This document shows, in pieces, positions 11,887 to 22,969 of a stretch of DNA of 64,000 nucleotides (position 1 is its first letter; every line of letters starts with the position of its first letter). Origin of the DNA: Annona cherimola (taxonomy: Eukaryota > Streptophyta > Magnoliopsida > Magnoliales > Annonaceae); NCBI GenBank assembly GCA_030490835.1, contig CM059971.1:56158012-56222011 (forward strand), written 5' to 3'. Both the position numbers and the translations under genes were made by a program. The notes under the pieces are model-generated. The model saw only the letters and a list, made by a program, of their open reading frames with translations. It was not told the origin of the DNA and made no database searches.

Positions 11887-13593
11887 TGTTGTAAAATTAA
11901 TTTGAAATTAAGAGTTATTCGTATTTTGATAATCAATAATTTAAATTTGAGAATTTAAGGGCATTAACATGATTAGTGCAATGACTTTGAGTTAGATTTT
12001 TCAAAAACAAAGTATTAAAGATCAAGTTGCAGAGTCAAGTTAAATCAGACATTAATTTAAGTCAAGTCGACTCAGGGATCGACTTCAAGTGTAATTTTGA
12101 AGGCAAATGCAGATGTGTGAGCTTACAATTGAAGTTGACTTCACTTGTGACTTAGGTCAAATCGCACCCCAACTCAAGCTACGACTTAGGAGACTTCATG
12201 CTTCTAAGAAAGAATCCAAATAACTTAAGTTGCATCTCAAGTTGACTCCAACATGTGCCTTGGGTGAAGTCTAATATCAAGTCAACTTAGCATTAAGCTT
12301 GAGCTACTCAAGCACGAGAATGAAGAATTTGGAGTTTCAGGCATGCAACGTACATTGAAGTCGCATACCCAAGTCAACTCCAGTTGCGATTTGGGTTGAG
12401 CTTCAAAACCAAGTCCACTCAAGTACATGACTTGATGCCAAGGAATTCAAATCTTAAAGAATTGAAGTGAAATATCAACAAATGAAGTTCAAACCCTGAA
12501 GAGTTGAAGCTCTAAGCACAAGACTTAAGCTAAAAGAGATTATATCTTGAAAGCCATGAGAAGACCAAACGAGAATTGAGACTAAGAAGACTAAATCATG
12601 AAAATATGAAGATTCAAAGATCAAAGGTGTATAAATTATGAAGATTTGGAGTTCCAAGCACACAATGTAATGTAAGGTTATAACCCAAGTTGACTTTACT
12701 TATGACTTAGATCAAGTCCCAGACCAAATCGACCTAAAAATGGAACTTAGAGAAGTATATAAGGAGCAAAATGTTTTGAAATGAAGAGAGACGATCGAAA
12801 TTGTATGTTAAGTCAACTTTAGTCTGCGACTTGGGTGAAGTTGCATCTGAAGTCGACTCTAGATGTGACTTGGCAGGTAACGATCATAAAAATTTGAACA
12901 TTAGTGCATTTAATGTATGCTATCAACCCTCTAACATTCAAATAACTCTGCATCTATTTAAAGAATGTCAAGAGGAGTTATGAGGGTTAGAAAGATCATT
13001 CATTGAGCTATCATCTTCCTTCCTATAAGCTGTTAATTGTGCATTAAGTGCTCTGCATGGAGAGACTCTCATTCTCACTGCAAGCGCTTCAACGTCTAAT
13101 TCTTCTCAAGCATTCAACAGTCTTCTTAAGTGCTGAAACTACTCTACATGATCTGTAAAGTGTAAATTCATTTTTATTCATATTAATCTTGTTATATTGA
13201 TACTTGGCTTGGTGTTAGAGATCAAGGTCAAGTTGAAATAAGTAGTATATAGTTAAAGTGGAACTCGCTGTCTAATTATGTGATCATTGTAAAGGCCCCA
13301 TAGAGTTATAATGTAGAAGAGAGCAAGGGATCTAATTAAAATTTCATTAAGATAATGGAACCTAAGACATAAAGGGTATGTGTGTGGAAGAGTAGAGTAG
13401 AGAAGGTTGTCTGGACCACTACATATCATTGTGTTCCTTGTGATTAATTGTCTTTCATTTCTTTATTGCTCTCTATGTTTCATTCAAGGGGACTTAACTT
13501 ACAAGGGGGTTAAAGCTTTAAGTTACTAAATAATTTTTAAAAATCCAATTCACTCATCCCTTCCTAGGTTTCGTCATTAATTTGGGACTAATA
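11887..13593 (+). repeat. 5' LTR of element B (family S)
   Basis: It begins TGTTGTAAAATT and ends GGGACTAATA; the last two bases are TA where the 3' LTR has CA, a C-to-T change. A TATA-like motif is at 12,755-12,761 and a second AT-rich candidate near 12,950. Between about 12,060 and 12,870 it has many copies and decayed copies of AAGTCGACTT and TTGCGACTT-type words. It should carry the promoter and polyadenylation signal of the element. Confidence 0.92.
12755..12761 (+). promoter_or_regulatory. TATA-like motif in B 5' LTR
   Basis: TATATAA followed by GGAGCAAAAT. The same motif in the same context is at 23,864-23,870 in the 3' LTR, so it was present in the element when it inserted. Its role as the transcription start signal is inferred. 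Confidence 0.4.
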
Positions 13594-13595
13594 AG

Positions 13596-13610
13596 TGGTA
13601 TCAGAGCAGG
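13596..13610 (+). other. Primer-binding site for initiator Met tRNA (element B)
   Basis: TGGTATCAGAGCAGG, two bases after the end of the 5' LTR. This is the complement of the 3' end of plant initiator methionine tRNA, the standard primer of Ty1/copia reverse transcription. It fixes the LTR end and the plus orientation of the element. Confidence 0.93.
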
Positions 13611-13659
13611 TCTTTGAGTTTACTACTGAAGAGATCTATTATAAAGGGCATCATAATCA

Positions 13660-15110
13660 ACTTTTGTTTCATCTTTTATGAGGATCAATTTTTTACTAGA
13701 CCACCCCTATTTGATAGAAATATCTTTGGCTATTAGAAGTTGAGATTAAATAATTGATAATAGCCACGATATGGACTCTTGGATTGTAATTCAAGATGGT
13801 GCTACTCCACCTATAAGTGAAAGGGCCTTTGATTAGACTAAGGAGGAAGTAAGAGTGATAAAAAGTAGTGCCAAGGTTATGAACTCACTATTTTTCACCC
13901 TAATAGTTGTTGAATATGGTAAAGTGTCTTCATGTTTAGCCGCCAAAGAAACTTGGGTTACTCTAATCTTTATTTATGGGGGCACTTCTCAAGTCTAAAG
14001 GACGAGAAGGAATATTTTCATTAGAGAATTAGAAAGTTTCAAGATGCTTGAAGCTAAAAATATTTCTGAAATATTTGCTAGATTTTTAATGATTACTAAT
14101 GCTCTTAAAAGCCTTGGTATGGTAATCTCTAAATCCGAGCAGGTTATGAAGATATTGAGAGTACTACCGGAGTCTTTGACACCAAAGATTGCTGCCATCG
14201 AAGAGGCAAAGAATCTAAATACTTTGAAGCTCGAAGATCTTATTAGTTCATTAATGTCAGATGAGCTAATAAAGAAGAAAAAATGTAGAACATAACAAAG
14301 AGAAGAAGACTCGCACTGAAGGTTACACATCAAAGTTTAGATGAGTCCACATCTTCATCTCAAAATGAAGATGAAGGGATTGCCCTCCTCACTAGAAACT
14401 TTAGAAATTTGTGGGGAAGGGAAAGAATATAGGCTCTTCCAAAATGTTCATGAGAAGAGGAGTGAAAGGAGAAAATTCTCTCAAATACTACTACCGTGGT
14501 GGAATAGGACACACACAGGCACAACGTCCCATATCCAATGAAAATAAACCAAAGGAGAGGCAAGAAAGAAAAGAAATAAGTAGCACGAGAAGACTCCCAA
14601 AGCCCAAAGGCAGAAGAATGTACAACAATGAAGATTCTTCCTCAACAAGCAACTCATCTAATGAAGATCAAGAAACTACGAATTGTGCAAGAATCTATTG
14701 TAGGACAAGAATTGAAGAGAAAATTTTGAATAATTGCTTCACAACTATGAAATTGTACAAGCAGTGAAGAGGTAACCTCTAATTTAGACAACTATCTTTC
14801 CAAATCAATTTACTCTTCTGCATAAAATTTTTTCAAATATACTGAATTAGAGAAATTACACCAAACCTTAATTCATTGTTTGAAGAAACAAAGAAACTTG
14901 GTAGCAAGTATATATCAAAGAAGAAACAATGTAACTCTACCATAGTTGTAAATGAAAAATTAGCTGAAAGAGTCAAGTCTCTGATTGAGGAAGTAAAAGT
15001 ATTAATTGTTGAGATTGAGAGATTAAAGAAAGAGAATGCAGTTTTAAATGAATCATTAACAAAATTTTCTAACCTAGGGAAGACGTCAAAATTTTCCTCA
15101 ATATGACAAC
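13660..15110 (+). pseudogene. gag: gag of element B with lost zinc-knuckle cysteines
   Basis: The reading frame opens with TRPPLFDRN near 13,697, the usual start of Sirevirus-type gag. The stretch 14,044-14,295 is an open 83-codon piece of the UBN2-type gag domain, with SLGMVISKSEQVMKILRVLP and IAAIEEAKNLNTLKLEDLI. Near 14,480-14,530 the CX2CX4HX4C knuckle is present but its three cysteines have become Y, R and R (YYYRGGIGHTQAQRP). The stretch 14,876-15,106 is a coiled coil (KSLIEEVKVLIVEIERLKKE). Frameshifts and stops separate the pieces. Gag would build the particle and package RNA. Confidence 0.85.
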
Positions 15111-15544
15111 TCAAACAATTAAAAGAAGACTTGGATATTCTATAATTGAGCAAGAAGAATGTAGCAAAACAAGTGTCCTAAATGGATAAAATTGCAAGCT
15201 CAGATGGTAGTACCTAAAAAACCAAATTAGAACAACAAGAACAACTTGAGTTAGAAGATCAACTTGGTAACCCATATGTACATGGAGTCCTTCCCAAAGA
15301 ATCCATGGGGTATGCAATTTCTATAACAAATTTGAACACAAAATCTATTAATGTAGAATCAAGAAATTGCATGATAGAGGAGCTAAATTAGTTTGGGTAC
15401 CAAGGAATATTGGATGTGTTCCTTTTAGACATGAGTAGCATAGGCTTCAAATGTTTACTAACCCGAATGGACTCAAAAGATAGGTGCCAAGGATATAAGA
15501 TTTATTTGATATATTTTGTATGTGTGTCTTAAAGAAAAAGCAAA

Positions 15545-16600
15545 CAATGCTTAGTTTATAAATAATGGATTCCGAAGATATATGATAGGGGACAAGGCCA
15601 TATTCCATGATCTCCAACTCTACAATGGTGAAACAATTGCTTTTGACAACAATGAGAAAGGTAAGATCAGTGGTAAGGGTAATATTTATGGTATTTCCAA
15701 TGCATGCATAAAAGAAGTTCTCTTTGTTGAAAGACTCAAATACAATTTGATGAGTATTAGTTAATTATGTGACAAAGATTATAAGATTATGTTTAAATCA
15801 TTTATATGCAATATTTTAGATGAAGAATATATAGTCTTTAGTGAAAAAATATGAAAATAAATAGTTGGTATGTCTTGATACATTAGATGGAAAATGCTTA
15901 GCAAAAATTGATAACCATCCATGGATATGACACAAGAGACTTGAAAATATAAATATGTCAAATATCGAGACTTTATGGAAAAAAGAATTTGCTAGAAGGA
16001 TTACAAAAATTCAAGTATGATAAAGACAAAATTTACCAAACTTGTCAAATGTCCAAGCAATCTAAAATATCTTTCACCAAAGAATGAGGTCTCAACCTCT
16101 AGGCCACCTAAGTTACTACACATAGATCTTTATGGACCATTCGATATATTGAGCCTTGGAGGAAAGAAGTATATATGTTATTGTTGATGATTTTTCAAGG
16201 CTCACTTGGATAATGTTATTAGCTAATAAGGTTGAAATCTTCTCTCTATTTGTTAGTTTCTCCAAATTGGTGCAAAATGAACAAAAAACTTAATCATATC
16301 AATTAAAAGTGACCATGGTGGTGAATTTAAGAATAAATGATTTATAAAATTTTGTAATGAAAAAGGAATTCACTATACATTCTATGCACCAAGAACACCT
16401 TAACAAAATGGAGTAGCCATCGAACCATATAAGAAATGACTAGAATAATGCTTAATGAGAATAAGTTATCTAAGAAGTTTTGAGGAGAAGCTATAAGTAC
16501 AGCTTATCATGTTTTAAACTGAGTTAATATTAGAGCTATTTTGAAAAAGACCCTATATAAGTTATGAAAAGGCAGAAAGCCAAACATATCATATTTTCAT
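15545..16600 (+). pseudogene. pol: Protease and integrase of element B, broken
   Basis: 15,582-15,764 is open and reads RYMIGDKAIFHDLQ and GKGNIYGISN, which correspond to the Sirevirus protease tail and following spacer; the DSG active site just upstream is broken by a frameshift near 15,560. Integrase keeps HIDLYGPF with the first catalytic Asp at 16,125-16,127, SDHGGEF with the second at 16,311-16,313, and a Glu in NGVAIEP at 16,422-16,424, so the DDE triad is visible although stops lie between (for example TAA at 16,401). A frameshift lies near 16,175 before VDDFSRLTWI. Confidence 0.85.
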
Positions 16601-17049
16601 GCATGTAGTTGTATACTATGTGTTGAATAATGGACAGGACAACACTGCTAAACTAGATGCTAAAAGTAATGAAGCCATATTTCTTGACTACTCCTCTAAA
16701 AGCAAAGCATATAGAATATTCAACAAAAAACTCAACAGAAGAGCCTATACATGTTACCTTTGTTGAAATTAACCCAACTCTAAAGAAAGAGGATGAGCTT
16801 AGTGATGCAGATGACTTATGAAAAGATTTTGAGAAGTTCTAAGTGAGAAAGCAAGGGGGAGAAGATCTCAAGAAAGATCAAAAGGTAAGTGAAAGTAATA
16901 TTCCCTATAAGCCCCCAAAGATCTTGAATTTAAAAAAGACCATCTAATTGAGTAAGTTATAGGAGATATATATGATGGTGTGGGAACTAGAGGCTCAAGA
17001 CATGATGTATGTGGACATTTTGCTTTTTCTATTAAAAATTAAGCCAAAT

Positions 17050-18443
17050 ACAATTGATCAAGCTCTTAATAATGAAAATTAGATAGTTGCAAAGCAAGAA
17101 GAGCTTAATCAATTTGAATGAAATAAAGTATGACAACTCGTTCCTAGACCCAAGGATTGCGCAATAATTTGTACCAATGGATATTTAGGAACAAACTAAG
17201 TGAGAGTGGATTAGTTGTAAGAAACAAAACTAGACTCGTGGCTAAGGGGTATTCACAAAAGGAGAAAATTGACTTTGAAAAATTATATGCCCTCGTAGCT
17301 AAATTGAAAGTCATACATATACTACTTGCTTTTGTATCACATATGGGCTTTAAATTATTTCAAATGGATGTTAAAAGTGCATTTTTGAATATTTATTTTA
17401 AGAAGAGGTATATGTTGAACAACCTCCAGGTTTTGAGGAAAATGATCAATTTAAGTATGTGTACAAGCTAACTAAAACATTATATGGATTAAAATAAGCT
17501 CCTAGAGCTTTATATGAAAGGCTTAGAAAATTCTTGATTGATCATAATTTTAAAATAGGAGAAGTTGACGCTACCTTGTTCATTAAGTACAAAGAAAGAA
17601 ACATTTGAATTGTTTACATTTATATAGATGACATAATTTTGGTGCTACTAACGAATCTCTATGCCAAGGATTTTCTAAGTAGATGCAAAATGAATTCAAA
17701 ATGAGATGGGTGAACTGAATTTTTTTCTTGGGCTGCAAATCAAGTAACAAAAAGAAGGAATCTTTATAAATCAATCCAAGTATATTAAGGAAATGCTCAA
17801 GATGTTTGGAATGCAAAAATCACAAAGGAGCAAGCACACTTATGAGTTCTTCAATCAAAATAGACAAGGACGAGAAAGGTAAACAAGTAAATCAATGTTT
17901 GTGTAGAAGTATAATTGGATCTTTGCTTTATTTACTACTTCTAGGCTGAATATATTATTTAGTGTTTACATGTGTTCAAGATTTCAACAAAATCTTAAAA
18001 AATCTCATATAACAGTTGTAAAAAGAATTTTTAAGTATTTGATTGATACAACAAACTTAGGTCTATGGTATCCCATGAGCTCAATATTTGATTCAATTAG
18101 ATTTCGGATGCAGATTTTACTGGTACAAAGTGGATAGAAAAAACACTTGTGAGACTTGTTAGTTTCTTAGAAGTATGATGGTATCATGGTTTTCAAGGAA
18201 ACAAACTAGTGTTGCTCTATCTACCACAGAAGCTAAATATATTGCATTCGGTAGTTGTTGTGCCCAACTATTATAGATGAGACAATAATTAAAGGATTGT
18301 AACATAGAATATAGAGATATATAAATAAAATGTGATAATATAGGTGTCATTTGTCTAACAAAAAATATAATATTACATTTTAGGACTAACCACATAGATG
18401 TTAGACACCACTTTATCAGAGAACATGTTGAAAATCATGATAG
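17050..18443 (+). pseudogene. pol: RT and RNase H of element B, broken and 3'-truncated
   Basis: 17,157-17,471 is open for 104 codons with the early RT motifs (KTRLVAKGYSQKE, LFQMDVKSAFLN). The catalytic motif YIDDIIL is at 17,621-17,632 after a stop. RNase H words follow: CCAQLL, CDNIGVICLTKN, TNHIDVRHHFIREH near 18,235-18,430. At about 18,443 the frame leaves pol and enters the middle of the third ORF, so the last 40 or so residues of pol are deleted. The wording is close to element C and to Sirevirus pol. Confidence 0.87.
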
Positions 18444-19365
18444 TTCTAGAGATGAGGCTCCTGATAGCTCATTATGTATACCCCAAGGGTGAAGGAAGAA
18501 ATCAAGTCAATCCCCAAGAAGTTGAGATACTACGGAAGGTTGCCAATAGAAAAAAGGTCAGTTAGACGCGACTATTTTTGGAGGCATTGGAATTAAAGAA
18601 GGAAAATCCTCGTGGGATCTTACTATATGGGACTTGGATTATTAAAATACTTAAGCACTATCATATTGATTTGGTTGGTAAGCCTTTTGAGGTGTTCGAA
18701 TCAACAAATGCAATCAACAAAGCTTTGCTTACTAGAATGAAGATCGACATAGAAGCTTTCGGGAAGCACAAATTTAAGCTTGAATAAGAGGTGGACCACA
18801 GGAGGACCAAGGGGAGGCTCAAGCCCATTTAGTTCCTCATGAGCCATTTCACCCACCTCCATCTCCTCAACCATCACCAAGGCCCAAGCATCCTATTTTC
18901 CATGACTCCCACTCACCTTAGGCTTCTAGAGCCCCATCTAGACCTTCCTGAACCTCGCACTCAGATACCTCTGACATATTAGCTTATCTGCAGGGTCTAG
19001 AGTCTAGGCTAAATCAAGACTTAGGTGTTATCCACTATTCCCTTACCCAGATGCATGAATCACAAGCTTACCTTGAGCAGGAGATCACCCAAATTAAGTA
19101 TCATCTTGCATTTAGCACAAGGTGCAATTGTCCCATTACAAATCTTCTCGACTTGGATCCATATTGGAGAGAGTCCATGGTTTATCACACCACAATTAAA
19201 AACAGAGAAATATTTTTTATCCCATACGACTCAACCTCTCAACATGCCTCAACTTTATCTACCCCTTTTATTCCTCTAGTATTAAATCCTACCCTATTTC
19301 ATCCTTCACTTTCTACAAATCCCACAATGCCTTCAAACTTTCTTTATACCATTTTTCATGTTTGA
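18444..19365 (+). pseudogene. Third ORF of element B, C-terminal half
   Basis: Starting at the deletion point the translation reads MRLLIAHYVYPKGEGRNQV, then after a stop EALELKKENPRGILLYGTW and KPFEVFESTNAINKALLTRM, closely matching the third ORF of element C (62,400-62,710). The stretch 18,578-18,787 is open for 69 codons. A Pro/His-rich stretch follows, then in another frame (19,051-19,365) a short coiled-coil-like piece and a Ser/Thr/Pro-rich tail, again as in C. The N-terminal half is deleted. The domain resembles the family annotated as putative plant transposon protein; its function is unknown. Confidence 0.8.
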
Positions 19366-19778
19366 TAAAAAGGAGGAGAGATTTTAGTGTCACAACTTGG
19401 GTTGTGTAGTTTGTACTCCAGAAAATTTTGTTAAAATCTTGTGGAAATTGAAATGTTTTTTGTTGAAATTGATATGTAATTGCAATGAAATGTAATATCT
19501 TAGAAAACTTTATTCTTTGTTGTGTGATTTTCTATTAAACAAATAATTATTACATGTGTTGTAATGGTGGAATGGATGATCTGTAAAACTGCTCAATTTT
19601 TAACTAAATTGAATTGAACTTGTTAAATTGAATGTTAGATAAATTGCTGAATTGAGAATAAAATGCTCTATGACAAAAGAATATGACTTCTTATTTCTAA
19701 CTTGATGACGGCGTGTTGAACTTTCCAAATATAATTTTACAAAATGTCAAGTTGTAAGTGTTAAACAAAAAGAGAAAG
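19366..19778 (+). other. 3' untranslated region of element B with purine tract
   Basis: It begins with a purine tract (AAAAAGGAGGAGAG, 19,367-19,380), then a stretch matching 63,275-63,600 of element C (GGGTTGxGTAGTTTGTA, GAAATGTTTT, repeated GAAATGxAATAT words). It is interrupted at 19,779 by a nested insert and resumes at about 22,920. Confidence 0.75.
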
Positions 19779-20198
19779 TGATAACTCTACAAAAATAGAG
19801 TTATCAACGTTTATTTTGGACTTATTTTGGAGGCTAGTTTGAGATGCAATCTTAGTATGATTCATAACATTTAAGGTGTTTTAGTTGCATTCATTTACAT
19901 AGAAGTGTATTTACTAATTTTTAATTTTCTTTGCAGAAAAAGGAGAGAATTTATGTGGAAATCAAAGATTAATAAGGGATGGGAGCAAGAGGAAGTTAAA
20001 GAGAGTCAAATTTCAACAAAGTTATACAAGTGAACTGGAGCTCCGATGCTAGACATTTGGAGTTGTGGCGCTAACAACCGCCATAACAGAAGCTACAAGA
20101 ACATTCAAGGCGGATGAAGCGTCTAGATAGTTGGAGCTCCGGCGCTAACTCCACTCATGCAAATTTTTCACACATGTGGACGTCCATTTGCTAAGAGG

Positions 20199-20206
20199 TA
20201 TAAATA
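20199..20206 (+). promoter_or_regulatory. TATA box of insert X
   Basis: TATAAATA, followed by CACCTTTAGGGTTTGAG, the usual position of a TATA box in a plant LTR about 420 bp from its start. Confidence 0.5.
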
Positions 20207-20808
20207 CACCTTTAGGGTTTGAGATGAGGATGATTCTAAAGCTTGTGCTTAAAAAAGGGAGAAAAGAAGGGTTTTCATAGCTCAAGAGGAGATCAAGTGA
20301 CGAGTTGAATTTGTTTGGTGAAAATTAGCAAGTTTCATCTTCTCTTTCTTTACCTCTACATATTCTTCTTGTTTTCTACCACTGGGATGTATTTAAACAT
20401 GTGTTGGATGAGATTTAATACTATGTTTTTAGGCTAAACTCTTTGTGATGGGAGATTGAGATGACTTAATCCTTAAACTACGTGTCAGTTGGTTCTTTTT
20501 GGGGTTGAAATGAATATCTAGCTTTGTTGTAACTTATATTGTATGGATTTACCTTTACATGTGGTGTTTAGTGCATTTTCCAAGCCTAGATACCTTGTAA
20601 GATGATCTAATATCTAGATTCATGCTTGGAAAAGGTGGATTTAGATGAGATTCACATATAAGGCTTAGATTCTTGTAAGGTTGAATGTTAATATAGATAG
20701 CAATATACCTGTTAACCCTGTGTAATCTTGAGTTGGTTATGAGCTAAACAATCTTATTACACTTGCTTGAGAACATAGCAATTAGTTGTAGTAGGATTAG
20801 GTTTATAC

Positions 20809-22533
20809 CAATGTTTTAAAAACCGAACCGAGAACTGAACCGTTTTTATGTCTGGTTCAGGTCCAACCGGTCCAACCGTGGTTCAAACTGTTTTAAACCG
20901 TGACGTCAGCATGACATAATTATGACGTAATAATTATATTTAATTTATTTTAATTATTTCAAAATTAAAATAAATAAATAAATAAATAAAAATATAAATT
21001 CTATGTAATATAAAAATTACACGTGGCATCAACAATACATTCAAGTTTATCATATTAAAATTATTATGCAAATCAATAAAAAAATAAGACCACATATATT
21101 AATCAAGATTAAATTTTAAAAATAATGACAAATTTTAACAATTTAAGAAGCGTGCGCTGACCTGAAATAGGTGCAATTCTTTCATCTTTTTTTGTTCCTA
21201 TATGCTTGATCAGAATATCTACAATGAAATGACAAATATTAATAGAAGGATATAAGACATTTATAAAAAAAATATAATTTTACTTTACTTGAAGAAATTA
21301 ACCATCTAAAAATAAGAAAAAGCAGGAATAGAACATCATTCAATTTTGAGCAAAGTTTGACAACTATTTAGGTATCAAGTGAGTACAAAACACAACTACG
21401 CAGGAATAGAACATATTTGAGATATCTAATTCAAATAAAAAACTTCAAAGTTGATATCTTCAAAATATCCAAAAAAGAAATATCTCCACGATTGCATCTT
21501 CATGAATCTCCTCAATTTTCTCTATTTTTTTCATGATCTTCTTGAATTAGCATTGACCCTATCAATGGATATTACATTCAAATATTAGTTTTTGTGTTTT
21601 CCCTGCAAATTGAGATTACACACACCATACTTTGTTATTATTATTATTTTTCAAAAAAAAATTTCTTATTTTTTACAAATGATTTTCCGTGGATGAGAGG
21701 GAGTGGGTGCGGCAAGTTTAGACCATTCACGGTTGTCTGCCAGCATACATAGCTTAAAAAGTAAAGCTTTGTTCTGGCACACGCCCATACCGTGAAAAAT
21801 CTAACACTGTGCATCTTTGATGGGTGTGGAACCCACAACATTAACACAGTGCATCTGAAAGGCTGAATTTTTTACCCACGCAAGCACGCACCCGCAAAAT
21901 GTAAGTTTTAATGATGGAGACGAGTTTTTGGCTTTACCAAAGGGGTTGTGAAGATGAAAGGGATGCTGTGATGCCCGAATCGACGCTGTGATGCCGGAGA
22001 ATCGACACCGGAGAAGAGGACAACAGAGCCCGAAAGAGGTGAAACCCATTGGACTGCCGGACGCTGCTGGATGATGGGTTTGGGAGAGAAGAGTTTTCGG
22101 GGCCCATTGGAAACGGCAAATCGACGCCGGAGAAGAGGAAAACAGAGCCCGAAAGGGGCAAAACGACCAGCTCGATGCCGGATGCTGTTGGATGATGGGT
22201 TTGGGATGATGTGTTGCCGGACGACGATTTGCCGGACGACGACGATTTGGGCGGAAGGGTTTGTGACGAGCGGGAAAGGCACAGCACAGGCAGGGCAGCA
22301 GGAGGGAAGGGTTTGTGGGGCCTGTTTGATTTTTCCTTCTTTTATATTATTTACAAAAAAAGGGGCGAACCGAACCGCGGTAGGGCCGATTTTCACGGTT
22401 CGGCCGCCCGGTTCACACGGTTCAAACGGTTTTCGGCTAAAATAGAAAACCGGTGCCAAACCGAACCGTTAATCTGGCGGTTCACGGTTCGACCGGTCGG
22501 ACCGGGCGGTCCGGTCCGGTTTTCAAAACACTG
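20809..22533. mobile_element. Non-autonomous hAT element, perfect 8-bp duplication
   Basis: It is flanked by identical GTTTATAC at 20,801-20,808 and 22,534-22,541. The ends are inverted repeats: CAATGTTTTAAAAACCGAAC at the left, and CAGTGTTTTGAAAACCGGAC when the right end is read inward. Subterminal copies of GAACCG and CGGTTC crowd both ends, as in hAT elements, where they bind transposase. The 8-bp duplication and the CA-G/A-TG ends fit hAT. The 1.7-kb body holds a GC-rich block (about 21,930-22,310) with two copies of a 46-bp word 115 bp apart (near 22,009 and 22,124) and no transposase, so it depended on an element elsewhere. Long frames in the GC-rich block are composition effects. Confidence 0.93.
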
Positions 22534-22919
22534 GTTTATACACGTTAGAAGGCATATCTAAATATATATGAACCTAGGTTAGTAAATCTCTACATAACCA
22601 ATTGAAATGGAACTAAATCTGCATAGTTTAGGGTCAAGGATTCCTGATTTTTCATCCAATTTAATTAATCTTGAGAATCCCAACTTGTTCCTGCATTACC
22701 ACTAGTTCTTTACTCATTTAAGTTCCTCGTTTAATTCTAAGTTCTATTCAATCAACCTCTTAATTTTACAATAACAAAAGCAATTGAATTTTAAGTACTT
22801 CTAGTTAGTTTAACCCTTATCCTCATGGGAACGATACTCAACTCATTATATATTACTTGACTGACACATGTACTTGTCTTAAAATGAGCATTGTAATTAG
22901 ACATATACATAGCTCGTTA

Positions 22920-22969
22920 GAATGTTATATCTCAAACTTGGTTTCGTCAATCATCAAAAAGGGAAAGAT
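22920..22969 (+). other. End of B 3' untranslated region and polypurine tract
   Basis: CGTCAATCATC leads into AAAAAGGGAAAGA (22,956-22,968) directly before the 3' LTR. Element C has the same context (GTCAATCATC then AAAAAGGGGGA) before its LTR at 63,649. The polypurine tract primes plus-strand DNA synthesis. Confidence 0.85.

Larger units (their letters stand above)
19779..22919 (+). mobile_element. LTR-like insert X in B, itself carrying a hAT element
   Basis: The element B sequence breaks at GAAAG (19,774-19,778) and resumes at GAATG (22,920-22,924), a 5-bp duplication with one mismatch. The insert starts TGATAACTCTA and ends CTCGTTA (TA where CA is expected). It has a TATA box with typical LTR context (TATAAATACACC, 20,199-20,206) and the end-type words GGGAACGATACTC near 22,828. 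Without the hAT element it is about 1.4 kb with no coding capacity, so a solo LTR is the best reading. The superfamily is not certain; a short non-autonomous LTR element is the alternative. Confidence 0.65.

Noticed and set aside
13596..13610. TGGTATCAGAGC as part of a tRNA gene
   Set aside because: Only the complement of the tRNA 3' end is present, right after an LTR; it is the primer-binding site.
21908..22459. Long minus-strand frame (183 codons) and overlapping frames on both strands in the GC-rich part of the hAT element
   Set aside because: Frames are open in several phases at once, which is a composition effect; the text is Pro/Ser/Arg repeat-like and matches no transposase.
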